A stretch of DNA of 64,000 nucleotides, from assembly GCA_021495925.1 (NCBI GenBank), contig JAKEKT010000087.1, positions 94,684-158,683 of the forward strand, given 5' to 3'. How positions within the stretch are numbered: the stretch's first letter is position 1; the number at the start of each line of letters is the position of its first letter. The notes under the pieces were generated by a model, which was not told the origin of the DNA, searched no databases, and was given only the letters and a program-made list of their open reading frames with translations. Shown piece after piece: positions 43,104 through 55,961 of this stretch. Source of the stretch: Diplodia intermedia. Taxonomy: Eukaryota; Ascomycota; Dothideomycetes; Botryosphaeriales; Botryosphaeriaceae. The position numbers and the translations under genes were made by a program.

Positions 43104-44907
43104 TTACGCCCCCTCTTGCCGGATCTCATCTTCGTCCTTCTGGCTGAGCGCTCCCCTCTCAGGCATTGCCGTCGCCTTGACCTCCCTCTCTTCTAAGACA
43201 TCATCATCCCGCTTTCCCCTTTTCGCACGCTTCTCGTTCCCAATCGCGCGATCAACCCATCCATCACCACGCAGCATGCTAAGACCTTTCCTAACAACCC
43301 CGCCGTTCACAGACTTCGGGTCCATCTGATACATGCTGTTGATCACAGCCAAGCTCGCGACGAAGAGCAGCACATCACCGTTCTTGATGCCCCGCCACCA
43401 GCCACGCTTGACTCCTACTTTCCAAAAGCTGTCGACGCTCATGCGGAACGAGTACAGGAAGGTAGTGCGACCGTTGTGGCGTTCCAAGATTGCCCACAGT
43501 CCGCCCAGGAAACCGGCGAGGAAGAAGCGCTGGGTGGGAAGGAAGTTCCGTGGCATGTACTGCTGGAAGAGACAGATGCTCGCCCAGCTAGAACCGATGG
43601 CGCCGGTGACGAATAGAGACATGCGCAGGATGGACTTGGCAAGGCGGTTGAGAGCGGCAAAAGGAGCATCGATGAAGGCCTTGTATCTGGCCAGCGAAAG
43701 GACACCAAAGATGACGGTGAAGAAGCGAGCAAGCGCGGGGAACGCTTGAATGAAATACGAGATGTAGGTTCGGGCGCACGACGGGTCGTGCGGGTGGAGA
43801 AGAGCGCAGGAAAGGTTCTTGATGGCGGGGTGAGCCGGCGAGGTGATGGGAGATATAGCCGTCAAGGTACGGGGAAGAGTAGGCTTGTTGGGAAACATGA
43901 TGGGTGAAACGAATGGACTGTGGCCATGTTAGCTGGTAAGGCGTACGATAGACGAGGCAACTTACGGCCAGCGCTGGCGAGAGATTTCAGCAAGGTTGTC
44001 AACCACTGAATATGTGTCTGGCCATGGAGCTTTGCCAGCATAGTGCGGCGGCTTTGACTGGATGTACTGAGGCGAGTTCTTCAGGATGAAGCGGCCGTAC
44101 GCATCCGGGAAGCAGTCCCGGTCGAAGGCAAAAGCGTGCAACAATTGACCGCACGCGACGGGATACAACAACCACGAACCAAACCACCATGGACGGTTCT
44201 TGAACAGCCCTTTATCTTCCAGTGCATTGTATACGAACTCCAGTGATCTCGTGAAAGCGTAGATGGCAACGGTGATTCGGAGCTGATCTGCGGGGTAAAG
44301 CCCGAGCCAGAAGCCGGACAGACTTGCGCCAATTGCCGGAGCGATCCTGGAGGTAAGAACCTTGGTGACGCGAGGGTTGCGGCGGCGGAATGGCTTGGCA
44401 TTGTCTGCGAGGATGCTTTCGCGCAGGCGAATGAAGAAGCGATGGAGGATGCGATGGAAGAAGAGGATCAGGCCGAGGGAGCTGGAGAGGCGCACGTTCC
44501 GCGAGTTCCAGAATGGCACTTTTGCGCTGAGGTAGCACATGCGTTAGTGGAAGATACACGCGATGTCTCACAAACGCTCACCGTACGGGTCTGCGCGCAG
44601 AGAGCAGACGTGTGGAGATGACATCCCAAAGCTTCAGAGCGGCATAGGAAGATAAGCCGAGACGCAGGGAAGCGCGGACGGCAGCCGCATTGTAGTCATC
44701 GGTGGCTTTGACAATGGCATCGTAGCGACGGGGCGGCGGGGCTCTGTGTCGCGCAGCAGGAGGGGCGCGTGAGATCAGATACTGATGCAGGAGCTTGTAC
44801 TCGCGGGCGCTGAGGGTGTAGCGGAGCGCGTTGCGTACCACCGGATCGAGCTTGTCAGGCTTCGCCGAGGACGGCGCGGACGACGAGGACGAGGCGACGG
44901 AGCTCAT
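43104..44907 (-). CDS. TMEM135-like multi-pass membrane protein, 3 exons
   Basis: Exons 44582-44907, 43966-44526 and 43104-43917 (GTGAGC and GTAAGT donors, in phase) give 566 residues. After a Ser-rich start, hydrophobic segments recur: LILFFHRILHRFF, IGASLSGFWLGLYP, WWFGSWLLYPVACGQLLHAF, FFTVIFGVLSLARY, LFVTGAIGSSWASICLF and FFLAGFLGGLWAIL. CSCARTYISYFIQAF-like and ERHNGRTTFLYSF-like blocks fit fungal homologues of TMEM135, a protein linked in animals to mitochondrial and peroxisomal membranes and lipid storage. The C-terminal tail is highly charged (KRAKRGKRDDD). The family call rests on segment pattern and is moderately sure. Confidence 0.75.
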
Positions 44908-46071
44908 GGTGACGGCGGTCGCATGGCAAGCCCTCTCGCGGCGTCAGGAGAAGTGGTGGTTGTAGTGGTCGGGAGCTGTTTGTTGTCGCGCACGAGGGCC
45001 GGTGGTGACCTCGGCTCTTGCCTGAAGGGGCAGCCCAGCGCTTGTGACGCGCCGCTCGTCATTACAGCACTGTCAGCCACCGAACCCCGGCCGCTTCCCC
45101 AGCTTTCTTGCCCCCCGCCAGTTCGTCGCCAGCGGCTGCGTGCAGTGTCTGGGCCGAAAGACGGGTCTGCGAGCCAAGGCCTGGGTTACGTCACGTGCGG
45201 AGAGAAGGAAGCTGTGCGATAAGATAAGGCAAGGCTGTCTCAGGCCCGCCGTTGCTCTCTGCGTCCGCGACTTCGGCGGCGACTCGGCGCGCACAGCTCA
45301 AGGACGAGCTTGTTCAGTGATGGTTGTGGGCATTGGCAGGAAAGAAAAAGAAGGATTTTCGTGGTAATGTTGCACAACAGCGCAGCCCCGGGCGCGGCTT
45401 CGCTTACAGGCTCTCAGGCTCCCAGGCTCTCAGGACAGGAACGCCACAGGCTGCGGCTCCCCAGTTGGCCGTCACCGTCACCCAGCGGAACAAGCCAGCC
45501 AAGCACCTTCTTAGAAGAACAAGCTCTTCCTCTTGCTGCACTGCCCGATGTTGTGTGGAGCAGCGCCGGCTATGCGCAGGCGGTGTCGCCCACAGCCCCG
45601 AAGGATCTGCCATGAAACCACCAGGCAGCCATGACAGCAGCGCCCGCTGCCGTGCCATTCACACCTCCCGACGCCCTCACCGCCCGGGCTGCGGCTCCCG
45701 GCTTGACCAGAGAGCGGCGCGCCGGTGTGCCGATCTGCAGTCCGTGGCGCCGTGTTACTATGAATACAGCGCCCGGCTTCTGGCGCAGGCGGTGATTGGG
45801 CGCCGGTGCCTGGATTTGGGGGCCGCAACGCCATGGGGGCCAGCATTGCCCGACTGGGCTTCGCTGCGGCTCCAACTGCAGCCTCCGCCAGGCTCAGAGC
45901 GTCTGGCCACCGTCAACTCGACGCTGTCTATATAACGATCGAGGTGCCCGTCCTGGCTGCCGCATCAGCCTCCACCGCACCCTCGTCATCCTCCGGCCCC
46001 CACCGCCCATCACTCCGTCGAAACGAGCTAGCCTTGCGCCCCATCCTCCAGCTTATTATCCTAGCGTCATC
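44908..46071. other. divergent promoter region, TMEM135-like / LITAF gene
   Basis: 1.16 kb of GC-rich sequence with overlapping shadow frames. It must carry both promoters and the CT/CA-rich leader of the LITAF gene. No gene supported. Confidence 0.45.
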
Positions 46072-47038
46072 ATGGAAAAGCAGCAGACCGGAGGTATGTC
46101 ATCCACCGTCCCCCTCCCCTCCCCGTCCCCATTGAACTGCACCTGCACCACCATGGAGCCCGCCGCCCCGCCGTACGACGACGACAAGCCCAAGGCCCCG
46201 CCCGCGCCGCAGGACGAGGAAAAGCCAAGCGTTGCACCCGCTGAGCAATCAGAAGAGAAGATTCCCGTCGACGAGGATGTGGCTCACGAGCGCCCCGCCG
46301 CCGTGTCCGCGCCTTTGTCCGACGAGAAAGTGCCCGTCGAGCCGCAGCTTGCGCCCTATCCCTCGCCCCCGGCCGCCGCCGCGTCGCCAGCCTTGTCGTC
46401 GTACCCCAGCTCGCCGTACCTCACAACCGCCACCGCCACTTCGCAGCCGCGCATGAGCATCGTCTCGTCGCCAGACACTGACAGGCCGCCATCAGTCGCC
46501 ATGGGCAACTACGCCCACGACCCCTCGCAGCAGCCGCCCGCGCCCATGTACCCCGACCACACCGGCTCCACCAGCCCCCACCAGCAGTACACCATCCAGC
46601 CCGACCACGCCTACCAGCAGCCGCCCTACGACCAGAACCAGTACTACGCCCAGCAGGGACAGCAGCAGCCGCAGCCGCAGCCGCAGGTCCCGGGCTCGCA
46701 GCAGTACCGCACCGCCACCCCCATCGCCAACCTGGCGCGCTCGCCCGCACCCGTCGACTGCCCCGCCTGCGCCAACCGCGCCCTGACCGTCACCAACTAC
46801 CAGACCGGCAACACCACCCAGTAAGCTAAACCCCCAGCCCAGAAAGAAAAAGCCTTGAACTAACGTCTTTTTCCTCCGCAGCGCCTGGGCCTTCGGCGTC
46901 TGCATCTGCCTCTGCCTCGGCTGCATCCCCTACCTGATCAGCGGCACCAAGGACGTCCAGCACAAGTGCGGCAAGTGCGGCGTCCTGCTCGCCACCTGGC
47001 ACCGCTCCGGCAGCACCGAGGTGCACATGCACGCATAG
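46072..47038 (+). CDS. LITAF-domain membrane-associated zinc protein, 2 exons
   Basis: Exons 46072-46820 and 46882-47038 (GTAAGC donor, CGCAG acceptor) give 301 residues. The first 230 residues are Pro/Glu/Gln/Tyr-rich and disordered. The C-terminal domain is complete: CPAC near residue 238, then HAWAFGVCICLCLGCIPYLI, a hydrophobic hairpin, then HKCGKCGVLLATWH. Two CxxC knuckles flanking a short hydrophobic insert define LITAF (SIMPLE-like) domains, which bind zinc and anchor monotopically to endosomal/lysosomal or plasma membranes. PPxY-type motifs (PPYDDD, PPYDQ) could recruit WW-domain ubiquitin ligases. A second ATG at 46153 is an alternative start: a GTATGT just after codon 8 looks like a donor, but no phase-compatible acceptor was found. 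Confidence 0.88.
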
Positions 47039-50000
47039 AACTCTCATCCTCTTCCCTTCAAACCAATGTTTTGAGGACTCAGCTCTCTTTGCCATGAGTT
47101 GAGCTCCTTTTACCTTTTTTTTCTTCTTCTTGATGATACCTCTCTGTACAAAGCCTACATCTATCTGGTGGTGTGCATTTTCCATCATGCATCGGTGGGG
47201 CGGGGTGGCTGGAGTTCGAAACGGCGGGGTTGTATGTGTTGGGTCCCGTCCTTGTAACGGTAGATTTTCGTGTTTTTCCCCCTCCCCCTCCCCTAAACGT
47301 ATGAAGTGCTGCGCATGCGGCAAGGCATGGCGTGGCGATGACGACGATTGATTAGCATATGTAATGTTAGAATTGAGAGACTTTGATCTCTCTCTCTTAC
47401 CTCGAGGGACTCCATTCATTTCTCCTTCTGCCATGTGGTATCGCACACCCAGCTCGCCCCGCCCGAACATCGGTTTCCCCACCAAGAACACCACGGGCCC
47501 CACGAAGCAACATGTGAAAAATCACAACAGGCACGCTGCTACATGACCTCACCCGATGGCCAGAATCAGTGACCGCCAGAAAAAGAACCGCGGGTGCCCC
47601 GAGTAAGCGCTTGGCTGCTGTCGCGCTAGGCACGTGCCCGTCTGCGGTTGTGGTTGCGCTTAGTTTGGTTGGTTGGGGGGTGGGGGTTGACGGCGGAACG
47701 TGCCGTGCGTGGCGTGCATGTGAAGTTCGTACCCGTACCGCTTGCGGTGCGGCACGAGCTTTTTTCTTTTTTTTCCCTGGGGGTTTGCGGGGAGGCGCAC
47801 GGGGGGAGGCAGGTGGAGAGGGCTTTGGAGGGGTGGGGGGTATAAAGGGTGCGGTGGTGGTGGGCTGGGTGTTTGGTGGATGCCAGTTGAGGAATTGCCA
47901 CAAAGAACATAGCACTGTGCAACCACCAAAAAACGTCACCTCACTTCTTTCTCCTGCTGTCGTGGGTGTGGATGCTGCGTACAGGCTCCTATCATGCTAT
48001 CTCAACCCCCGAATGTCGGAAACCTGACCATCAAGAAGGAGAAATGGAGGAATGCGTCGTCGCTGCTGCGTCCTACGATGCAGTATTTTCGCATCTCGAT
48101 GAGGATCTGCAGCAGGGGACAATGCGCCTCAACTTTCCGATAGCCACCAGTAGGCAGGATTCACCAAGTCCCGCTTAGAAGTTGGCGGACGAACGAACAC
48201 GGCAAGTCATGTCTTGGTCGGTGCCCACCGGACAGACATCTACTTCTCCGGTGCTCATGCCCCGAATTAATGGAGAGCAAGCTACTAAGGAAGCAGACAG
48301 AGAACTGCTTTATACACCCTAAAGACACTTCGACCTGATGTGATGCGCATGCCGTCATCGACCTGCTGCTTCAGGACGGCCATATCACCTGCATGCAATG
48401 ACCACGCAGGCATGGGACCCTGATCAACTGACGGAACGGCCAGACTTGCGATGGTCTGATGACCAGCCTGGCAAGAGCTAACGGCGAATCCCTCAGTAAG
48501 TATTAAGTAGAAGACACTTGAGTTGCTTCAGCCTTCCCACTCCCCCAGCCCAAAGAAAAGAAAACGCGCCGGGAAGGGCCGCCTGAGCCTTCGGCAGATC
48601 ATAGATTCAGTGGCCCCGTACACTCGTTTTGTGCCGGGAGGCTGGACAAATATCTACTTACCGCTTGGCCCGAGACGTGTGGGCGTATGAGCAGGATGCG
48701 ACGAAGCACCATTATCGCTGAGCGCTGGCTGGCAGCATTGGGTAACAATCATGGGGAGCATAGAATGGTCATGAAAAACCTGAGCAAAGCCGACATCTGA
48801 ACAGAGTAGTGTGTTAGTACCAAGAGATCGACACAAGTATAGTTTCGAGAGCTGATTTCAAGTTCTGCGCAAAAAGAAGCCTGATTCCATCAATTGCTGG
48901 CTGCCAGGCCTCCATCTTAAACACTCGCCGTTGGCCTGGCCCCGCACCGTTCACGAGCGTCGTCTCATGCGATTCCCGGAACACCGTGACCTCAACCAGA
49001 CTCCACGCGGCAAGCAAAATGCAGCGCACGGCAGCCGCGTGCAACAACATGGCACATGAGGCAGCTTCGCTGGTTCGGCGCATGCGCCTGCTCGCCCCCA
49101 CTCCTGCACCGCACGCGCCCTTCACTGACTCCAGTCCACTTAAGAACTGAGCATGTCCATGGGATTTCTCCATCAATATACCTACACAGAGCCGTCATCG
49201 AGCACTGTGGAATTGGGAACCAAACGAAAAATCACTTGCTGGTTGTCTTGGAGATGGCAGGCACCGTGACTCGTGCGCAACGAGAAGGCGTATCCGGCGG
49301 AGTCTGGGCATTGCGAGGAAGTGCTGACCGCCAGCATTTGCCACTAATGATGCAGAGCGATCTTTCCACATGATGGAGAAAAGCATTTTCACAGCGTTGA
49401 AGCCTTTCGAGAAGGGTAATCTTGGTTCGGCGTCTGCGTCTTCTCCGCGGCAGCGACCACAACGAGTGGAACTGTTGGCAGATTGCATCTCAGTGGGAGC
49501 GATTAGGCTCTGCATGTTATCGCAAAATGAATTCTGTGGCGGAAAGAAATACTTTAAGTAAGGCATGTTCGAGAGCGCCACTTGACCCGTGAGCTTCGAG
49601 ACACCGGAGGGCTCGTGGGTTGTGGTGCATGTGATCAGGATCTTCGTGGGCAGTATGCACATGCTGGAGAGCCGCATGTGCAGCATCTGACAGAGTTTTG
49701 GTCAGAAGGGAGGGGCTACCATTGGCGTTACTGCGTGTCAGGCGCTGCATCCATCAGCCGCGAATTGATAAAAAGCTGAAAGACCGCAGAGCACATTCGT
49801 TGTTTTACCAAGCAGTGGATGAGACTCTCACACCGAAAAGTCGTTTGTCTACACATACTACCATATACCATGACTTCTTTTCTTTCTTTCCTTTTTCCCC
49901 TCATGAACTGCTTACAGGAAGGGTGTTCCATGAGAGCTCCGGCAGCTTCGGTAGAATGCGATGTAAATCATCATCAATGATTATTGACGAAGCTAGTAAT

Positions 50001-50458
50001 TGAAAACAAATGAAGACCAAGATTGTAGAGCTTGGGTTATACGATTGGGTGATCGTACCATGGCAGCCTCCTTGAATGAGCTACTTCATTCCAGAGAGTA
50101 AGGTCGACGAAATAGTCTGGAGAATGTCTTCCATGGATGTGTGGACCGACTGCTGAAAGCGGTGAGATTGGAGAGGCGAGACTTAAGTACGTACCCCGCA
50201 ACACACGCCGCATGAACCAGTAAAGGGCTTGCGGCGGCCCGCTGACATGCATATGACATCCAGCGGGGCACATGCAGGGCCTTCGGAAATCACCCAATCG
50301 AGATGCGCCATGACTGAACACATCACTGCTCATGCATTGACACGTAGAACAATAGAGCAAGAAGAGGGGCAACAAGGCCATCATAAGATAGCGATGATGC
50401 CGTGTGGGACCATCCGATCTTTCCCTCGAGCTTGACAGAATTGCTTGCGACTTTGAAA
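47039..50458. other. 3.4 kb gene-poor interval
   Basis: No supported gene. Short frames with no motif occur on both strands. The segment 47640-47880 is G-rich on the plus strand. The last few hundred bases would carry the promoter of the BTB-type locus at 50459. Confidence 0.4.
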
Positions 50459-52378
50459 ATGGCGACGATCTCCGAAGTGTTGGACCTGAAGGGAGATGTG
50501 ATACTGCTGTTGGCACTTCCACATCCCGCACCAGAAGACGCAGAGTCAGAGTCCTCCCCAAAAGATGAAGAAGATGCAGTGTCCACAATCCCCGAGCATT
50601 AACCTACCGCAGCAGAAGAGGACCCCCCAGAAGAAGACGAAGTCCACCTAATCCGCGAGGACGACACACCCACCGCAGTCGAAGCCGCAGAACGGCCCTC
50701 AGACTTCTCCACGCCACTTCCAGAGTCCGAACCGGAGCCAATCGAAGAAACGCCAGACTGGCCCACATCCGAGGCGCCCGCTCCAGAGCAGCCTTCCCAT
50801 CACCCATTACCCAGTCCCGACCACGCCGCCGAGCCCAGCAGCGCCCATCCCTCGCCCCACTCCGAAACCGACGCCGCCCCTCCTCCCATTGCCCCAGCGA
50901 GCCCACCACCAGCCGCCTCCCCCACCACCCCAGAGCGCCCAGGATACCGCGTCCTCTGTCCCTCCAGCATCCTCCGCCTCGCCTCCCCCCACCTCGCCAG
51001 CGCCATCTCAGCCGCGCGCCGCCACCAAAGCCCGACGACGCCTCACCACCCCCCTCACCGCCCTCGCCGACCCGGCCGCGTGCCTCACGCTGCTGCACAT
51101 CTTCCACCACCGCACGCGCCTCGTTGCCGCGCGCCGTGAGCCTCGGGCCGGGGAGCTCGCGGCGCTGGCCCGGCTGGTCGACGCGTGGGGGTGCCGCGAG
51201 GCCGTCGAGATGTTCGGGGACGGGTGGATACGCGGTTTGCGGCATGCGCTGCCGAAGGAGGAGGAGGAGGGGGAGGACGATGTGTGTGGCGTGGCGTGGG
51301 TGTTTGGGAGGGAGAGGGAGTACCCGGATCGCGACGCGACGCGGGTGGTGCAGCGGTGTGCGCGCGGGCCGCTGGAGGAGGGTGAGGGCGGCGGCGAGGG
51401 CGACGGGTATCCGGTGCTGCGGGAGGAGATAGGTCGGTTCGTTTTGTTGTTGTTGTTGTTGTTCCCTCTTCCTTCCCTCTTCCTTCCTTCTTCCCCTCCT
51501 CCCCTCTCCCCCCAGCCCCTCCTCTCTCTCGCTCTTCCCCCACCCCCCAACTACGCACGCATCCCCTCCTCACACGCCCCGCCCGCCTTCACAAACAGCC
51601 CGCATAAACGTCCCCCGCCACCGCGCCCTTCCGTCGCCGCCCTCCTCGCCGCCCTCGCCGACGCCCTCTCCGCGCACCAGACATCCTTGCCGGCAGCGAC
51701 GCCTGCGACTCCATCGTCCTCGGCGCCCTGACCCGCCGCCTGCACGCGCGCCACATCCTCGACGCCGTCCGCGCCGCCGCCGCCGCCGGTGGCGGTGGTT
51801 CCGATGCGTTCTTGTACTTCTGCATCAAGCCCGTCGACGACTTCTCCGTGCGCGGCCCGGCGGCGTGGGTGCGCGGCCTCGCGTTGCCGTCTGTGCATGG
51901 GTGTGGTGGTGGTGGTGGTGGTGGCGCGGATGTGGATGTGGAGGACATCTTGCTCGCGCCGCCGTCGCTACCGTTGGGGGGAGAGGGAGAGGGACCGCCG
52001 CTGCCGCCGGTGGTGGATGGTGGGGAAAGGCTCCCGTCGCCGGCGGTTGGGGTGCTGGGGTCTTCTGCTGGCGAGGAGGAGGAGGAGGAGGAGGAGGACG
52101 GGCGCGGGCGGTGGCTGCAGTCGCCGTCGCCGGTGTCGGTACCGGTTGAGAGGGATTGGCCGGACATGTGGGGGGCGTCGGCGGTGAAGAGGGATGGGAG
52201 GGGGAGGAAGAAGAAGAAGAAGGGCGGGATGAATGTGTTTGATGGTGAGGCTCCGCCGCCGCCGCCGGCGCCCGAGATGTGGGGAGGGGATGGGGTTGTG
52301 TGCGATCCGTTGGTCGAGACGGAGGCGAGGGTGGCGGAGATTGAGGCGGGGTTGCGGGGGCTGGATATTGAGGCGTGA
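50459..52378 (+). pseudogene. BTB/POZ-domain gene interrupted by a stop and frameshifts
   Basis: The frame starting at 50459 reads MATISEVLDLKGDVILLLAL, a BTB-type start (GDVIL), then meets TAA at 50600-50602. The same frame continues with an acidic/Pro-rich linker and YRVLCPSSILRLASPHLASA, the next BTB block. Around 51010-51040 the sense frame shifts to ADPAACLTLLHIFHHRTRLV and ARLVDAWGCREAVEMFGDGW (typical BTB C-terminal part). After a probable intron from 51433 it reads VAALLAALADALSAHQ, then shifts again near 51683 to ILAGSDACDSIVLGALTRRL, HARHILDAVRAA and a Glu/Gly/Pro-rich tail ending at 52378. Fungal BTB genes of this type are common and their roles mostly unknown. Either a recent pseudogene or errors in GC-rich sequence. 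Confidence 0.6.
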
Positions 52379-54973
52379 GGAATTTGGGTGCGGGTTGGAA
52401 GGGGTCGACGGGTCGGTTGTTGGTGTGATGGTGGAGGCTGTGCTCTCTTAGGTTTGCGGGAAGCTTACGCGTAGCGCCTATATGTTTAATTGTTGTCAAA
52501 GGACTTTCTTGATGAAATTGATCCTCTCTTCCGGAAAGCAAAGATTAGAACGGGCATTTGAGCCGAGCTTCTACTTGCGTTTCGAATTCGTCCAACACGT
52601 CCACTTAGCATTCGGCTTTCGTTTCCTGCCCTTTCTCGCCTCTTTTCATGCCGTAGCCGGCTTGGAAAACACAAGAAGATACCGAAACTCATCACGGCCC
52701 ATGAATGATGTTGTTCATCATCAAATCCTCGCGGTGCTATATAGTATCAGTGGACGTTGCTCAACTCTATACCGTGGTTTGGTTTAAGACCGTGAGATAG
52801 ATCTGGCTTTTTATCTGGGATGGTGTTGATGAGATGATCTCTCCGTTTCAGAAAGTGTGGATGAAAATAAAATTGCACAGAGTAGACTAATGTCATCTTC
52901 CAGCTCACTTCTCGTGTCCCTCCTTCGTCTTTCGTGTCATAGCCTGCTGGTAAGAGAAATGAGGACACTAATGTTTAGCACGTCTTATTCATGGAATAGT
53001 CCATCTGCGACCGTTCGTGGTGATGTGCAGCAGAAGTTAGAGATGCTGAACCTCATGATGTCCCGAATGACAGATCACGAGATGATTGGGAGCGAAAACC
53101 GGCAAAGTAACGAAGTCAGTGTAGCCTGCCAAAGCGAAAGAAAGTCGCAAGTCTCTACTGTTGCGTTGCCATGTTAATAGCAGCTCTGCTGATGAGAGAA
53201 AGGAAAAACAAGTGCGATGGAGAGGGGTTTTAACGCTGAGAAGTTATGTTAAGTGGGGTCAAGTGACAGGAGTTCATATGATGACGGAGCCTTTCTGCAT
53301 CGATATGGCCAAGATGTCCCAGTCTACTTATTTCAGTAGTTCGATCTCGTGAGCAGGCGTACATGTGCAGTGTGAAGACTGATATCCAGGTGTTTGTTTG
53401 ATCAGCTGAAGAGTGTGAGTCGTCGGGTAAGTCGAGCTCCAACACCAAGCACAAGCAGTCTTGACTCAACAAACACACCCATCAGATCACGCCACCAGTC
53501 ACCACGCCTCGGAAAATCAAACGCTGCAGCCGCCAAGAAACTCGTGTTGCCTGGGCTTACGCCGCCCCTGCCAAGCGGCGGCCATGGCATGGCATCCTTT
53601 CTGCAACCTTATTTCATCAGCTCCCAGGTGCAGCGCAATCTTAGGAAGGGAACAGTAGAGGAGGCCAAGAAGCATCCAAGCCATGTTCCAACAAGTTTTT
53701 TCTTTCTTCTGTCGCCCGCCCCTTGACACAGCAGCAAGACCTTATGCGGTCGTTGCTTTTTCCGGGCCCCACGCGCATGCATCCCATGCGTGCATGCATG
53801 CATGGTGCTGGCTGGCCCGCCTCGTCACAAAATTCCCGCGGAACCGCGAACTCGCTTTTCATATGCCTTTCCCATCGTCACATTAACGGTAGGGGAGTCG
53901 AAGAGTGAATGACTTGCTCTGCAATGGCGGTGGATTTTGCGCTCGTGGCGTGGAAGAAGAAGAAACGAGGCGGGATCTGCAGCCGAGGATACCGCCAAAT
54001 AAATGTACGGGTCCGGAAGGATGACAGGTACGAGGTAAGCAGGCAGGAAGCGCGGGCAGGAGCTGCTGCGGCGTGCCCGGTCACGCTCGGCTTCCACACG
54101 ATAGCCTTTTTCCTCTTCTCAGCTCGGCACGCATCGCACTGCAGCAGTAGCGCGCACGCTGCTGTCATCTTTAGCTCCCCCGAGCATGGGTGCGGAGCAG
54201 CGCAGGAAGTCTCCGTCCCCACCAAAATAAACGCCGTTGAGGCAAAAGCAACGACAACGGAAAGGAGAACAAACAACAACAACAACAACCTCCAATTTCC
54301 CGTCGCTTCCATGCAGCAGCCCACAAACGACCAGCCGCAGCCCGCTCTGCTCTCTCTCCCCTTTCCCTCTCTTCCCGCTGCGAATCGGGGCTTCGCCGTG
54401 ACACAACGGAGCCACCTCCCATTGTCATCTGCGGTGCAACACCGCGTTTCAACACCCCGGATCCTGGGCCGAAAGAAATGGCGCCACAAGAAGACATGCA
54501 GCCAGAAGAGGACCGGTAGGCTGGGACGCCTTCCAATACATTCGTACATACAATTATCGGGGAGTCTGCCACCGCGGCTGCGGCTTGTGGCTGGGCATAC
54601 GCGATTAAATTGAATGGTCTGCTGCTGTTCAGCTTGGGGGCTGGCCAGCGTACTTATTTACATAGCTGGACGAAGGACCCCGTCTTTCCCTACCACGAAC
54701 AAATCCACCTGCGACTTTTTGTGGTTTGTGGGGAAAGCCGACCGAATTGCTTTTTTTCTCTGCTACCTTACGCTCGTTTTACCTCTTCAAGGGTCGTGTG
54801 TGTGTGTGCCGTGCTGCGAAAGCTGCGACTGTTCACATCTCACAATCGTTCCTGCCAATCGCCCGCCGAGCAGAAAAAGCCCAGCCGTCGCCCGTTCTTC
54901 TTAAAGACGACCCGTTCCACCTACAGCGAAAAACCCGCACTTCCCGTCCCTACCCCTAAAGAATTGTCCGACC
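52379..54973. other. 2.6 kb intergenic stretch
   Basis: No supported gene. The left part (52.4-53.4 kb) is AT-richer, the right part (54.1-54.97 kb) has CAACAACAAC and CT-rich tracts that look like the promoter and leader of the CFEM gene. Confidence 0.4.
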
Positions 54974-55813
54974 ATGAAGTTCCCCTACGCCACCATCTTC
55001 GCCGTCTCGGCATCTCTTGCCTCCGCTGCCTACACCACAAGCGACATCCCCAGCTGCGCCGTACGTTCCTCACCACTTCCAAGTAAACTCAAATGGGGCA
55101 TTCTGACTGACTCTGCTTTCTCCCAGATTTCCTGCTTCGAGACGGGCGCGCCGCAAGTCGGGTGCACCGTGACGGACCAGACGTGCCAGTGCGCCAAAGC
55201 CTCGGAGCTCACCGACAAGATCACGGGCTGCGTGACGGACGCGTGCTCGATCGAGGATGCGCTGAGTGAGTGAAGAATAGCTACCCCCACCACACACACC
55301 CCTCTCCAACCGCGCCTGCTGACACGCAACCCACCGACTGCAGAGACGCAGCAAGTCTCGACCGGCATCTGTGACCAGCTCTCGAGCTCGGCGTCGTCAT
55401 CAGCCGCCGCGAGCTCGACGGCAGCGGCCTCTTCTTCATCGGCAGAGTCCTCGTCAGTCACCATCACCACCACCACCATCTCATCCACCGTCAGCGGCAT
55501 CTCCGCGTCCTCCAACAGTAACACGACCGCCACCGCCTTCGTCATTACCACCCCGTCGGGCAACGTGACGGCGTTGGCGACGTCGTCTTCGTCCGAGGCT
55601 GCGGCTTCGTCCACCGCCATGTCCACTAAGAGCGCTTCTGCCACTGAGTCTGAGTCGTCGGCTGACAGTGCTTCTTCTACAAACAGCGCCTCGGGAACGT
55701 CGAGCGCGGCGAGTTCGTCGAGCACCGCGAATGCAGGGAGCGTGGATAGGGTTGCGGAGAATTTTGGGCTGGTCGTTGCGATAGGTTTGGGCTACCTCGT
55801 CGTCACCATCTGA
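54974..55813 (+). CDS. CFEM-domain GPI-anchored surface protein, 3 exons
   Basis: Exons 54974-55060, 55127-55265 and 55344-55813 (GTACGT and GTGAGT donors, CAG acceptors, in phase) give 231 residues. A signal peptide (ATIFAVSASLASAAYT) leads into a CFEM domain with all eight Cys: SCAISCF, GCTVTDQTCQC, TGCVTDACS and GIC. A Ser/Thr/Ala-rich stalk, probably O-glycosylated, follows. A C-terminal hydrophobic run (FGLVVAIGLGYLVVTI) after small residues (NAGS) fits a GPI-anchor signal. CFEM proteins act at the cell wall, some in haem/iron capture and some in host interaction. Confidence 0.93.
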
Positions 55814-55961
55814 TCGAAAATCATGAAGGGGAAGTTGGAGAAATCATGACGGGGGTGTCTGGTGGCTAATGGCGTTGGGGGGAAGGGAAGCAAGTTTGTG
55901 TTGTTGTTGCTGTTGTTGTTGTTGTGTGGACTAGCGAGAGAGCACTCGGATAGCGTAATCC

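Noticed and set aside
46093..46152. Possible intron after codon 8 of the LITAF gene (GTATGT)
   Set aside because: No acceptor restores the downstream frame; continuous reading or a start at 46153 is simpler.
40787..47038. Secondary-metabolite cluster around the metallo-hydrolase
   Set aside because: Neighbours are TMEM135-like and LITAF proteins; no polyketide synthase, peptide synthetase, terpene cyclase, P450 or transporter is present.
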